DNA of 64,000 bases from Spirochaetia bacterium (GCA_900769975.1 CAAGIR010000234.1:1-64000), one strand, 5' to 3'; positions 1 through 9,082 are shown, counted from the first letter of the stretch. Notes: generated by a model from the sequence alone, not told the origin. Numbers and translations: made by a program.

Positions 1-27
1 CAACTCAATTATTTCTGAATCTGTCAT
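1..27 (-). CDS. Possible 5' end of a gene cut by the window edge
   Basis: An ATG on the minus strand at 25-27 is followed by nine open codons (M-T-D-S-E-I-I-E-L) running off the window. A purine-rich stretch (GTGGGA) lies a few bases upstream and could serve as a weak ribosome binding site. It is too short to identify, and it could equally be a chance open frame. Confidence 0.3.
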
Positions 28-194
28 TTTTCCCACTGCTTACAATTCTATCACATTTAAATTTTCTTAAACAGTGGGTAATATCGATTTTTTGTAAATT
101 TTTTGTGGTGAATAGTTACAACTATTTTTTTTGTAAATATCAGTTTTTTACTTTTGTCACGCTATGCACTTTATGCACGCACGCTATGCACGCT

Positions 195-2486
195 TTATGC
201 AATATCGCTGTTTAATGCTTTTTGAGTTTTAACTTCCTTACCGTCTGCAAGAAGTTTTTTTCCTGCAACTTGAACAGAACCGTCCACTGCTTTTATTTTA
301 ACGGCAAAAAATTCGTTGCCAGTAATTTCAGATTTTTTTACAGCATTTGCATCACTACCTTCAAGAATGATTTTTGTTCCAGGTTTAGCCCATGACAAAT
401 CAAGAACTTCGATACATTCTTTTTTGTTTTCATCTTCATAATGCCCAGCAAGCAACATTCCTCGGCTTTCTACTCCTAGCATTTTTCTTGGAGCAAGATT
501 GCTTACAATTGCGATATGTTTACCCAAAAGTTCTTCTTCTTTAAAGAATTTTCGCAATCCGCTTTGAATTACTCTAGGACTTCCGCTTCCGTCATCCAAA
601 GTTTCTATGTAAAGTTTTTCGCCATCAGGATTTGGTTTTACATCAACAATTTTTGCAACAGTCAGTTCAATGTTTGCATTAAAAAATTCTGCCTGCTTAT
701 CCAAAGGTAAAACTACATGTGCTTTTTTCTCCTGCTTTTTTTCTTTTTTTTCAGACTGTTTTCCGCCAAATTTATTTCTAAAAGCAAGCATAGTCGGCTG
801 ATCAAGTGGTTTAAAGTAAACTTCTGTTGTTCCGACCGTCGATAAATCACCAGTAACGCCCAGATTATCCCAGGTATATCCTGGTTTTGGCTCCATTCCC
901 ACTTTTGTTTCGCGAATGGATTTTCCAAAATATGACATAATTTTCTGAGTATATTGCGGCATGTATGGATTCATCATTATCATCAAATCTTTGATTACGT
1001 AACACAAATTAAAAATCAATTTTTTCGCAGATTCAGGATCTGTTGTTCTTGTTTTCCAAGGTTCTGCCGCCTGGAATTTTTTATTGCAGATGTCTGAAAT
1101 TTCAAACATTGTTCTAAAAGCATCTTTTAATTCGGCCCATTCAAGATAATCCGTAGCCTTTTTTTCTAATCCTTTTACTTTTACCCAAAGATCTTCGTCA
1201 ATTTCTGATTCAGGAATTTTTCCATCATAATATTTATTAACAAACAGCAAGGTTCTGTTTACAAGATTTCCAAGATTTCCTATAAGTTCACTGTTAAGTT
1301 TTTCCATAAAATCTTTCCAGGTAAACTGGAAATCCTGTTTTTCAGGACGATTATAGAAAATATAAAAACGCCAGGCATCCGCTGGAATACCTGTTTCAAT
1401 TGCATCAGTTCCAAAAACCCCCACACCCCGGCTTTTTGAAAATTTTCCGTCTTCGTAATTCATATATTCTGTTGATGACATATGATAAAGTTTTGTCCAG
1501 TCATGAGGTGATCCCAGCAAAGTACAAGGGAAAATAACTGTGTGGAACGGAATATTGTCTTTTCCTATAAACTGGAATAAATCCACTTTTTCTTTGCCTT
1601 TTGCTTCTTCACTTTCAGACGGAAGCCACCACGATTTCCAATCAAAACTAGTTTTTCCCTGCTTTACAAGTTCATTCGCAAGCTGCTTTGTTATGGACAT
1701 GTAGCCGATAGGTGCATTAAACCATACGTAAAAAACTTTATTTTCATAGCCTTCTTTTGGAACTGGAATACCCCATTTTAAATCTCTTGTAATTGCACGT
1801 TCATTTAATCCGTCTCTTATCCAGGCTTTTGTAATATTGATAGCATTGTCTGCCCATTTTCCTTCGATGCTTGTTTTTGCCATCCATTCATCAAGTTTTC
1901 CGCTTAAACCAGGCAAATCAATGTACAGATGTTTTGTTTCGCGTATTTCTGGAGTTGAACCGCAAGTGTGACATTTAGGATTTTTTAATTCCACAGGATC
2001 AAGAAGAGCACCACATTCATCACACTGGTCACCTCTAGCCTTTTGTGAACCGCATTTTGGACAAGTTCCGTCTACATATCGGTCAGCAAGAAACATATTA
2101 CAATGAGGACAAAACAACTGTTTATTTACATGTTCCTTTATTAGTCCGTTTTCATCCAAATCTTTAAAAAGACTTTGTGTAATTTCTGTACATTCTTCGT
2201 TTGATGTACGTCCGAATTTATCAAAATTAATATGAAACCAATCATAAATTTTTATATGTTCATTATAATAATAATCGCAAAGCTCTCTTGGAGATTTTTT
2301 TTCTTCTATAGCTTTTGTTTCAGTTGCAGTTCCATATTCATCTGTTCCGCAAATATATAATGTATCATAACCTCTGTTTCGGCAAAAACGTGCAAAAACA
2401 TCTCCCGATAACATCTGAATTAAATTTCCAAGATGAGGGATATTGTTTACGTAAGGCAAAGCAGATGTGATAAGTCTTCTATTCAT
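195..2486 (-). CDS. metG: Methionyl-tRNA synthetase
   Basis: Cytoplasmic class I aminoacyl-tRNA synthetase that charges tRNA-Met. The 763-residue protein starts with the Rossmann catalytic core, with a HIGH-type motif PHLGN at about residues 17-21. Four Cys pairs (CPHC, CPKC, CDEC, CHTC) at about 125-175 form the zinc knuckle, and the KMSKS variant KFSKS is near 346. The C-terminal part from about residue 600 is the EMAP/Trbp111-like tRNA-binding domain found in dimeric MetG (IELTVAKIVDVKPNPDGEKL). ATG at 2486 has AGAGGT eight bases upstream. It is divergent from the helicase gene. Full length, nothing missing. Confidence 0.97.
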   Translation of the reverse strand: MNRRLITSALPYVNNIPHLGNLIQMLSGDVFARFCRNRGYDTLYICGTDEYGTATETKAIEEKKSPRELCDYYYNEHIKIYDWFHINFDKFGRTSNEECTEITQSLFKDLDENGLIKEHVNKQLFCPHCNMFLADRYVDGTCPKCGSQKARGDQCDECGALLDPVELKNPKCHTCGSTPEIRETKHLYIDLPGLSGKLDEWMAKTSIEGKWADNAINITKAWIRDGLNERAITRDLKWGIPVPKEGYENKVFYVWFNAPIGYMSITKQLANELVKQGKTSFDWKSWWLPSESEEAKGKEKVDLFQFIGKDNIPFHTVIFPCTLLGSPHDWTKLYHMSSTEYMNYEDGKFSKSRGVGVFGTDAIETGIPADAWRFYIFYNRPEKQDFQFTWKDFMEKLNSELIGNLGNLVNRTLLFVNKYYDGKIPESEIDEDLWVKVKGLEKKATDYLEWAELKDAFRTMFEISDICNKKFQAAEPWKTRTTDPESAKKLIFNLCYVIKDLMIMMNPYMPQYTQKIMSYFGKSIRETKVGMEPKPGYTWDNLGVTGDLSTVGTTEVYFKPLDQPTMLAFRNKFGGKQSEKKEKKQEKKAHVVLPLDKQAEFFNANIELTVAKIVDVKPNPDGEKLYIETLDDGSGSPRVIQSGLRKFFKEEELLGKHIAIVSNLAPRKMLGVESRGMLLAGHYEDENKKECIEVLDLSWAKPGTKIILEGSDANAVKKSEITGNEFFAVKIKAVDGSVQVAGKKLLADGKEVKTQKALNSDIA

Positions 2487-2598
2487 ATAAAAAAACCTCT
2501 TAAATCATAAAGTTTTATGTCGTAAATCAAAAAAAAAGCTTTTTGAAAAAACAGACATTATATTATAATGTTTTCTAAAATCTATGACAATATACTAT

Positions 2599-2653
2599 TA
2601 AATGGTTTGTAAATCGTTGTCAAATGGTTTTCAAATGGATTTTATTTCGTTAT
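2599..2653 (+). repeat. 11-bp phased direct repeats in the helicase promoter
   Basis: Four consecutive 11-bp units begin at 2599, 2610, 2621 and 2632, sharing the core (T/C)AAAT(G/C)G. A fifth, more diverged unit begins at 2643. Exact helical phasing just upstream of and over the -35 box resembles an array for a protein that binds one face of DNA. Seen directly; the regulator is unknown. Confidence 0.6.
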
Positions 2654-2656
2654 ACT
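2628..2656 (+). promoter_or_regulatory. Sigma70-type promoter, predicted leaderless start
   Basis: TTTTCA at 2628-2633, a 17-bp spacer and TATACT at 2651-2656. The predicted transcription start, 7 nt after the -10 box, is 2663, which is the A of the helicase ATG. No Shine-Dalgarno sequence lies before the ATG. The -35 overlaps the 11-bp repeat array. Confidence 0.55.
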
Positions 2657-2662
2657 TAATTT

Positions 2663-4822
2663 ATGCTTGAAAATCTAAATGATGAACAAAAACTTGCCGT
2701 TACTTCCACAGAAGGATTTATCCGAGTAATTGCAGGTGCAGGCTCAGGAAAAACAAGAGCGTTAACTCACCGTTTTGCTTATCTGGTAAATGAAATAGGT
2801 ATTTTGCCTTCAAATATTCTTTGTGTCACATTTACAAACAAAGCAGCAAATGAAATGCGAAGCAGAATCAGAAAACTTACTGGAGATAATGACACAGGCT
2901 ATATTTCTACATTTCATGGATTTTGTGTAAGCATTTTAAAAGAAGATTCAAACGCTGTAAATTTTCCCAAAAGTTTTCTTGTTCTTGATAATTCAGACAT
3001 AAATGCCATGCTTCAAATAATTTACGAAGAACGGTCGCTAACTTTACGACAAATGACATTTGGCAACGCCCGCGATATGATTGAAATTAAAAAATTAAAA
3101 GAACATCCTGATTATTATTATGATTTAATAAATATGTCGCTCGATGAAATCCATAATAAATATTTAAATGCACAAAAAACAGATGACATTATTTTTTACG
3201 GCTATCTTTATCAGCAAAAAAAATGTTTTGGACTTGATTACAATGACCTTATAAAATTTTCACTTTATATTTTTAAAGAAAATGAAGAAATCCGCCTTAA
3301 ATGGCAACAACGCCTTGAATATATTATGATAGATGAATTTCAGGACATTGACGAAATTCAATACCAATTAATGGAAGTTCTTTGCGATTATCATAAAAAT
3401 TTATTTATTGTCGGGGATCCTGACCAGACTATTTACACGTGGCGCGGAGCAAATGTAAAATATCTTTTAGAATTTGACAGTCATTTTCCAAACGTTCAGA
3501 CTATTTTTATGCTTAAAAATTACCGTTCTTCTCCGCAAATTATCCAGACGGCAAATTCACTTATTTCCAAAAATCAAAACAGAATTCCCAAAGATTTAGT
3601 TGCCGTAAAAAAAGCAGACGAAAATGAAGAGTTTTGCAAAACTGTTTATTTTCATGCAAAATCGGCAAAAGAAGAAGCAGAATTTATCGCACAGGAATGT
3701 CAGAATCTTTTAGATAAAGGTTGTGCAGGACATGATATTTGCATTTTATATAGAGCGCATTACATCAGCAGAACAATAGAAGAAGTTTTTCAGGAAAGAA
3801 AAATCAGTTATTCCATTTATTCTTCACTTCCATTTTTTGAAAGGATGGAAATAAAAGACTCGCTTTCATATTTACGAATGATTGCTTTTCAAGATGATCT
3901 TTCTTTTATGAGGATTGTAAACCTGCCCAAAAGAAACATCGGCGAACGCAGAATTCGCTTTTTACAGGATTATGTCAATACAAACGGATGTTCTTTATAC
4001 GATGCACTTAAAATCAATATAGAAAATGAACTGTTTTCAAACACCAAGGCAAAAGAATTTATCAATCTTATAGAAAAATATAAAAAGATTTATGAAAATT
4101 TACCAATTTCGGAACTTTTTTCACATCTTTTGAACGAAAGCGGTTACGAAACAATGCTCCGAACGGAAGGAAATCAGGAACGTCTGGATAACCTTGCCGA
4201 ACTTAAGCAGTTTGTTTATGAATATGAAATTTCCTGCGGAGAAGAATGTAATCTTCAGAATTTTTTATCACACATCGCTTTATATTCAAACTCTGACTTG
4301 CAGTTAAATAAAAACAGCATAAATTTTATGACAATTCACGCTGCAAAAGGACTTGAATTTCCATATGTTTTTATTGCAGGTTTAAATGAAACCATTTTCC
4401 CAAGCAAAAAAATCGACTCCATGGATGCAATGGAAGAAGAAAGAAGACTTGCTTTTGTTGCTTACACTCGTGCAGAAAACAAACTTTATCTTTCCGAAGC
4501 AGAAGGATTTTCACAAACAATAGGCTTCAGATATCCTTCCCGATTTATATTCGATGTTGATATGAATTTCATCGATTTTAAGGTAGAACTTAATCAGTCA
4601 ATAATCGAAAAATCACGCCTATATATAGAAGATTCTCAAAAAAATTTCCAAAAAATGACAGCGCTAAGTGAATTTAAGTCTGGCGATAAAATAAAACATA
4701 ACATTCTGGGAAAAGGCACTATAATAGAAGTGGATTTACTCAAAAAAACTTACCTGATACAATTTGATGAAATTTCAACGCCCAGAAAAATGAGTTTCAA
4801 AGCGCCGGTCCAGAAACTTTAA
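2663..4822 (+). CDS. uvrD: UvrD/PcrA-type superfamily 1 DNA helicase
   Basis: ATP-dependent 3'-5' DNA helicase of repair and replication-fork clearance. Over 719 residues the SF1A motifs appear in order: Q-motif LNDEQKLAV (5-13), Walker A AGAGSGKT (24-31), motif Ia TFTNKAA, Walker B IDEFQDID near 223, GDPDQTIYTWRGA near 251, TIHAAKGLEF near 556 and VAYTRA near 601. The last ~50 residues (SGDKIKHNILGKGTI) resemble the PcrA C-terminal Tudor-like domain that contacts RNA polymerase. UvrD and PcrA cannot be told apart safely here. The ATG has no ribosome binding site and coincides with the predicted transcription start. Confidence 0.93.
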   Translation: MLENLNDEQKLAVTSTEGFIRVIAGAGSGKTRALTHRFAYLVNEIGILPSNILCVTFTNKAANEMRSRIRKLTGDNDTGYISTFHGFCVSILKEDSNAVNFPKSFLVLDNSDINAMLQIIYEERSLTLRQMTFGNARDMIEIKKLKEHPDYYYDLINMSLDEIHNKYLNAQKTDDIIFYGYLYQQKKCFGLDYNDLIKFSLYIFKENEEIRLKWQQRLEYIMIDEFQDIDEIQYQLMEVLCDYHKNLFIVGDPDQTIYTWRGANVKYLLEFDSHFPNVQTIFMLKNYRSSPQIIQTANSLISKNQNRIPKDLVAVKKADENEEFCKTVYFHAKSAKEEAEFIAQECQNLLDKGCAGHDICILYRAHYISRTIEEVFQERKISYSIYSSLPFFERMEIKDSLSYLRMIAFQDDLSFMRIVNLPKRNIGERRIRFLQDYVNTNGCSLYDALKINIENELFSNTKAKEFINLIEKYKKIYENLPISELFSHLLNESGYETMLRTEGNQERLDNLAELKQFVYEYEISCGEECNLQNFLSHIALYSNSDLQLNKNSINFMTIHAAKGLEFPYVFIAGLNETIFPSKKIDSMDAMEEERRLAFVAYTRAENKLYLSEAEGFSQTIGFRYPSRFIFDVDMNFIDFKVELNQSIIEKSRLYIEDSQKNFQKMTALSEFKSGDKIKHNILGKGTIIEVDLLKKTYLIQFDEISTPRKMSFKAPVQKL

Positions 4823-4995
4823 CACCCATATAGCACATTTGTGAATCAAATATACACTCTCTACATATAACACTCCCGCCACATCTCACAATGTATAACC
4901 CTTCCACCTCCTATACATATACCTCTCTCCACCTCTACGCACACTCGCCACTGTTTTTTTACCGTCAAAAGAACTATTTCTTTAATAGACCTTAA

Positions 4996-5024
4996 TAGAC
5001 AAAAGAAATTCTATCTGATATATT
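4996..5024 (+). promoter_or_regulatory. Sigma70-type promoter, predicted leaderless start
   Basis: TAGACA at 4996-5001, a 17-bp spacer and TATATT at 5019-5024. Counting 7 nt from the -10 gives a start at 5031, the A of the thioesterase ATG; no Shine-Dalgarno is present. TTAATAGAC is present twice in tandem, ten bases apart, at the -35. Confidence 0.5.
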
Positions 5025-5030
5025 TTTGGT

Positions 5031-5765
5031 ATGACAGGTTTACAATTTACAAGCGACAGATACGTTTCATCTGCATTTATCGACAGTTCTTTAAAAATGG
5101 GAATAGCACAGTCAGTTCTTATGATTCAGGACAACCTTACAGAATGTTTTAGTGCAATGCATTGTGACGGAATTTATTATAGGGAAAATTTTAATGTTTT
5201 CTGGGTATTTACCAAATCGAAAGTAAAGTTTTTTCGCCGTCCAGAATGGAAAGAAAGCATTACTGCCAAAACATTCCCTATCGATAACGCAGGTTTTAAA
5301 GCACACATTAATACTCAAATAAATGATTCCCAGAACAATCCCATTCTAATTGCAAATCAGGAAGCATGTGTACTGGATTTAGAAAAACATCGTCCTGTAA
5401 AACTTTCCACGCTGCCTTATCCCAAAGAAGGATTTTTAGAACCAGTTTTTACACAAGATTTTGAAAAATTTGAATGTGACTATTGTGAACAGGACTTTTG
5501 TTTTGAACAAAAAATTCGTTCGCAAGTAATTGATATGTCGCATCACATGAATAACATCGAATACATTAAACTTGCATTAAATGTTTTTTCTGATGATTTT
5601 TTACAGCAAAATGATGTAGATACACTCGAAGTACACTATTTGGGCGAATGCAAAGAAAATCAGATTTTAAAAGTCTATGCAAAACAAGTTGAACAGGCAC
5701 ATTACATTAATATAAAAGAACAAGACCGTTCCGTTTTTGAAATGAAAATTACATTCAAAAATTAA
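5031..5765 (+). CDS. Acyl-ACP thioesterase (FatA/B family, hotdog fold)
   Basis: Predicted to hydrolyse acyl-acyl carrier protein and release free fatty acids, a cytoplasmic step at the end of fatty acid synthesis. The 244 residues fit the bacterial acyl-ACP thioesterase family (PF01643 type) with two hotdog repeats. The second repeat carries DMSHHMNNIEY near 167, corresponding to the family signature D-x-N-x-H-x-N-N-x-x-Y with Ser in place of the first Asn. The gene stands alone, with its own promoter, and converges on yicC. The Asn-to-Ser change leaves substrate and activity open; the fold assignment is fairly safe. Confidence 0.82.
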   Translation: MTGLQFTSDRYVSSAFIDSSLKMGIAQSVLMIQDNLTECFSAMHCDGIYYRENFNVFWVFTKSKVKFFRRPEWKESITAKTFPIDNAGFKAHINTQINDSQNNPILIANQEACVLDLEKHRPVKLSTLPYPKEGFLEPVFTQDFEKFECDYCEQDFCFEQKIRSQVIDMSHHMNNIEYIKLALNVFSDDFLQQNDVDTLEVHYLGECKENQILKVYAKQVEQAHYINIKEQDRSVFEMKITFKN

Positions 5766-5782
5766 GCATATTTTTTATGCAT

Positions 5783-6649
5783 TTATGCCACATTTTTACT
5801 TTGCTCGCGAATATTTTCCAAAGAATCTTTTGCTTCGATAACTTTTTCACCTACTTCGGCAAACTGGTTTTTGCTGCCGATAGTATTAATTTCACGATTC
5901 ATTTCCTGACAGATAAAATCAAGTTTTTTTCCAGGAAACGGCTGTTCCATCTCTTTTTTCATTGCACTTATGTGACTTTTTAACCGCACAATTTCTTCGT
6001 TGATAGTATATTTTACAAGCATAGCGGCAACTTCGGTCATAATTCTGTTTTCGTCAATCTGTTCGCCAAGCAATTCTTTAAAACGTGTTATTATTTGATT
6101 TTTGAAAATTTCTTCCATTTTTGGCTGCCACTGTTCAAAAAAATCAGCACATTCTTCCAGTTTTGCAAGTTTTTTTATTAAATCTGATTTTAAATTTTCA
6201 CCTTCACGTTTTGCATCATCTAAAAACTGCTTTAATGCTTCGTTAAAAACAGGTTCAATCATCTTTTTATAAGAATCAACGTCGTAATCTTTAATAGAAT
6301 TTAAAACTCCAGGCTGATTTATTATCACAGAAACAGGAATATTTTCTTCGGCTAAACAAAGAGCTTTTGTAACCTGCTTTATGGCATCACAGTAACTTTG
6401 TGCGATTTTTGTATCGGCAATAATTTTTGCATCGCTTTCCAATTCTTTTACACGAATATAAACATCAACTTTTCCCCTGGAAATGCCAGATGCGATTAAA
6501 TTTCTAAAATAACTTTCCAGGCTATTTAAAAAAGGCGGAATGTTTATGGATAAATCAAGAAATCTGGAATTTACAGATTTAATTTCAACACTAATAACAG
6601 CATTATCGTAATTTTTTTCACAAAAACCATATCCAGTCATCGAAATCAT
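5783..6649 (-). CDS. yicC: YicC family endoribonuclease-like protein
   Basis: The 288-residue protein begins MISMTGYG, the signature start of the YicC/YloC family (RNase activity reported for E. coli YicC). The middle is helical and Glu/Lys rich. The conserved C-terminal DUF1732 segment is seen as FICQEMNREINTIGSKN and the final ISxxxVxxKxxLExIREQxQN-like end (KDSLENIREQSKNVA). I chose ATG at 6649 because GAGGT lies six bases upstream; a longer reading frame reaching 6715 runs into the murC 3' end and has no such site. It starts just after murC and is probably co-transcribed with it. Confidence 0.9.
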   Translation of the reverse strand: MISMTGYGFCEKNYDNAVISVEIKSVNSRFLDLSINIPPFLNSLESYFRNLIASGISRGKVDVYIRVKELESDAKIIADTKIAQSYCDAIKQVTKALCLAEENIPVSVIINQPGVLNSIKDYDVDSYKKMIEPVFNEALKQFLDDAKREGENLKSDLIKKLAKLEECADFFEQWQPKMEEIFKNQIITRFKELLGEQIDENRIMTEVAAMLVKYTINEEIVRLKSHISAMKKEMEQPFPGKKLDFICQEMNREINTIGSKNQFAEVGEKVIEAKDSLENIREQSKNVA

Positions 6650-6674
6650 AATTACCTCACATAAAAGTCGAATT

Positions 6675-8207
6675 TTATTTAATTTCTTTTCCCAATTTCC
6701 AGTTATCGCCAGCACCCATAGTTACAAAAAGATATCCGTCATATTGATCACCAAGCGGCTTAGCCAATTCCTGTAAAACAAAATCTTTAGCATCCATAAC
6801 TTCTTCAAAATAATGGACATTTTGAGGATTTTTAAAATTCTGCTTAACTTTTTCAAATAAAGTTTTTCCCGTAATGGTAAAATCATTAGGGTTTTCGCGT
6901 GCAGAACTGTATATTTTGTGCAAAATCACAACATCAGCATCCGTAAAGCATTTTGAAAATTCTTCTAAAAGACTTTGAGTTCGAGAATAAGTATGACTCA
7001 TAAAATCAATAATAATTTTACGCTTTTTGTAAAATTCTTTATATCCTTTTAAAGTGACACTTACAGCAGTAGGATGATGACCATAATCATCTATTACAAT
7101 TACATCATTATTGCAAATTTTTGTTCTGGCTACAATTTCACTCCTGCGCTTTCCACCAGAAAAATTCTTTAATCCGTTGTAAATTGCAGAATAATAATCA
7201 AACGGATTTTTTTCCAGATACGAAAGAATTTTACAGCACATAATTACAGCCGCACAGGCATCTAAAACTTCGTGATTTCCAGGAACAGCAAGAATAAAAT
7301 TTGAAAAACCTTTTTGCTTAAACAAATTAATGCTGAATTTCTGAAAACCATCGCAAATTTCTTCACGAACAATCTTAAAATCACTAGAATCTGAACATGA
7401 AAATCCATAAGGAATAAAATTAATGTCAGAACGTTTTCTTTCATTACGGACAATTTCTACAGTAGAAACAGCACCAGCATCATCAGCACAGTAAATTAAA
7501 TTACCGTTTTCTGGAAGCTTGCAAATATAATCTACAAAAGCATTCTGAATATCTTCAAAAGTCGGATAATAATCTTCATGATCACTTTCCACAGAAGTTA
7601 AAATTATCGTTTTCGGGAAAAATTCCATAAAATGACGCTGATATTCGCAGGTTTCTGCAACAAAAACAGATGGCAGATTATCTGTATGAGAAACTGTATT
7701 TTTTATAAACTGTTCACTCGTAAAAGTACAAGAATCACCAAAAGAAGTAATCTTGGAACCGCAAAGAATTTGAACAGGAAGATTCATTTCCTTTAAAATT
7801 GTTCCAGTAATTCCAGTTGTGGAAGTTTTTCCATGAACACCGCATATCCCGCAAGAGTAAAAATTCCTGCTGTACTGCCCCAGAGCCTGATTATACGCAA
7901 GGCAAGGAACATTCTTTTTTACAGCGGCAATTAAATCTTCATTTTTATCAAGTTTATAGGCAGAAGAATAAATAACAAAATCAATATCATCAGTTATATT
8001 ATCAAAACTGAAAGTTTTTGGAATAATTCCCAGTTTTTCAAGAACTTCATCAGTATAAAAACGTTCCGAAACATCAGAACCTGTAATAATAACACCACTG
8101 TGAACCATAATTTCCACCAGCGCTGCCATACCAGTGCCTTTAATACCAACAAAATGAACATGAAGCCCTTTTAATTGACGGGGCATTGTAAAATTTTTAT
8201 TTTCCAT
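6675..8207 (-). CDS. murC: UDP-N-acetylmuramate--L-alanine ligase (MurC/Mpl type)
   Basis: Cytoplasmic ATP-dependent Mur ligase adding L-Ala to UDP-MurNAc in peptidoglycan precursor synthesis. Its 510 residues show the N-terminal Rossmann motif FVGIKGTGM near 20, the ATP P-loop GVHGKTSTT near 124, the central-domain AETCEYQRHFM (compare MurC/Mpl AETDE), and DDYGHHPTAV, which binds nucleotide in the family. The length and the AETCEYQ motif leave open a recycling Mpl-like role, but no second MurC is in view. No clear ribosome binding site precedes ATG 8207, and Met8 (MPRQLKG) is a plausible alternative start. Confidence 0.8.
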   Translation of the reverse strand: MENKNFTMPRQLKGLHVHFVGIKGTGMAALVEIMVHSGVIITGSDVSERFYTDEVLEKLGIIPKTFSFDNITDDIDFVIYSSAYKLDKNEDLIAAVKKNVPCLAYNQALGQYSRNFYSCGICGVHGKTSTTGITGTILKEMNLPVQILCGSKITSFGDSCTFTSEQFIKNTVSHTDNLPSVFVAETCEYQRHFMEFFPKTIILTSVESDHEDYYPTFEDIQNAFVDYICKLPENGNLIYCADDAGAVSTVEIVRNERKRSDINFIPYGFSCSDSSDFKIVREEICDGFQKFSINLFKQKGFSNFILAVPGNHEVLDACAAVIMCCKILSYLEKNPFDYYSAIYNGLKNFSGGKRRSEIVARTKICNNDVIVIDDYGHHPTAVSVTLKGYKEFYKKRKIIIDFMSHTYSRTQSLLEEFSKCFTDADVVILHKIYSSARENPNDFTITGKTLFEKVKQNFKNPQNVHYFEEVMDAKDFVLQELAKPLGDQYDGYLFVTMGAGDNWKLGKEIK

Positions 8208-8253
8208 AATATATTAATCCAAAAATCCAATAACAAAACTAAAAAACTAAATC

Positions 8254-8277
8254 TAGAGAAAACAAATACTTTCTCTA
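8254..8277 (-). other. Hairpin in the murC 5' leader
   Basis: TAGAGAAA (8254-8261) and TTTCTCTA (8270-8277) form a perfect 8-bp stem with an 8-nt loop. It would lie in the ~90-nt murC leader if transcription starts at the promoter at 8306-8334. No uridine tract follows, so it is not an obvious terminator. Its role is unknown. Confidence 0.4.
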
Positions 8278-8305
8278 TTATTCAATTATTTATTAATGAA
8301 ATATA

Positions 8306-8334
8306 ATTATACTAAAAAAAATGCCGTCAAGCAA
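8306..8334 (-). promoter_or_regulatory. Probable murC promoter overlapping the flg terminator
   Basis: Read on the minus strand: TTGCTT (8329-8334), a 17-bp spacer and a perfect TATAAT (8306-8311). The -35 lies inside the terminator stem of the flgF-flgG-flgJ operon and the spacer contains its T tract, so one short sequence seems to end one operon and begin the next. Confidence 0.5.
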
Positions 8335-8345
8335 CGCTCAACGAC
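8314..8345 (-). terminator. Rho-independent terminator of the flgF-flgG-flgJ operon
   Basis: On the minus strand GTCGTTGAGC pairs with GCTTGACGGC across a 3-nt loop (10 bp including G-T wobbles) and is followed after one base by eight T. It lies about 90 bases beyond the flgJ stop codon. Confidence 0.75.
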
Positions 8346-8432
8346 ATAAAAGATGTAAACTAAATATATTTTGAAGGCACACAAAGACAGGTACCAAAAA
8401 TATCAAAAAAAAATTAAATCAAATATAAAAAA

Positions 8433-9038
8433 TTAAACAAGACTCAGATAAATCTGATCAGCAAGCCCGAAACCAGCGTTTTTTGTCATCATCGTAGAAT
8501 ATTCATCAAAAAGCATATCTTCATAAGTCTGCTGTGCAAAATCAGAATCCTTACTTTTCATAACAGTTTTACGCATTTGTGAAAGCATCTGTTTTACAAA
8601 GTAATTTTCAAGTTCCATAGATTTTTCATACAATTCAGAAGTTCTGTCAATATTTTTTCTCTGAACATGACTGTTAGCCTGATTTGCAGCCGCACCCACA
8701 GGAGAACTTTCCTTATCTTTTTGAGAAGTATAAGTTCCTCCAAAACCACTTGTATATTCACCGTTTAAGCGACCATTTTGTAAAATCTGTGCAGAACTCA
8801 CACTACCCACGCCATTGCTACTGCCCACTCCATTGCTACCCATGCCACTGGCATTGCGCACGCCACTTCCACCGAGACTGCCAGAAGCACCATTCACAGC
8901 ACTATTTTCATCTTTATTCTGCATGCTTTTGAGCAAATCCATAAATTTAGAATTCTCAGCATTTGTTTTTGCACTCATCAAAGCACCATTACCGTTAGTA
9001 ATAGAACCATAACTATTCGACACAAGACCAATATTCAT
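8433..9038 (-). CDS. flgJ: FlgJ-type rod-binding protein without muramidase domain
   Basis: Periplasmic cap or chaperone for assembly of the flagellar rod. The 201-residue protein has a Gly/Ser/Asn-rich N-terminal half and a C-terminal Rod-binding domain (LENYFVKQMLSQMRKTV and YEDMLFDEYSTMMTKNAGFGLADQIY). There is no peptidoglycan hydrolase domain, as is common outside the proteobacteria. I placed the start at ATG 9038 (MNIGLVSNS), which has GGGGTGGA just upstream; the longer frame to 9143 is merely translation of the 19-bp repeats. It is the last gene of the flgF-flgG operon. Confidence 0.85.
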   Translation of the reverse strand: MNIGLVSNSYGSITNGNGALMSAKTNAENSKFMDLLKSMQNKDENSAVNGASGSLGGSGVRNASGMGSNGVGSSNGVGSVSSAQILQNGRLNGEYTSGFGGTYTSQKDKESSPVGAAANQANSHVQRKNIDRTSELYEKSMELENYFVKQMLSQMRKTVMKSKDSDFAQQTYEDMLFDEYSTMMTKNAGFGLADQIYLSLV

Positions 9039-9082
9039 AAAATCCACCCCAAAAACAACACAAATCTTAAAAAAAAAACACA

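Noticed and set aside
32..78. Inverted repeat CCCACTG/CAGTGGG
   Set aside because: Only 7 bp with a 33-base loop; expected by chance in AT-rich DNA with few such words, no clear role.
111..132. Plus-strand hairpin AATAGTT/AACTATT followed by T run
   Set aside because: The loop would be two bases and no plus-strand gene ends upstream, so a terminator is not supported.
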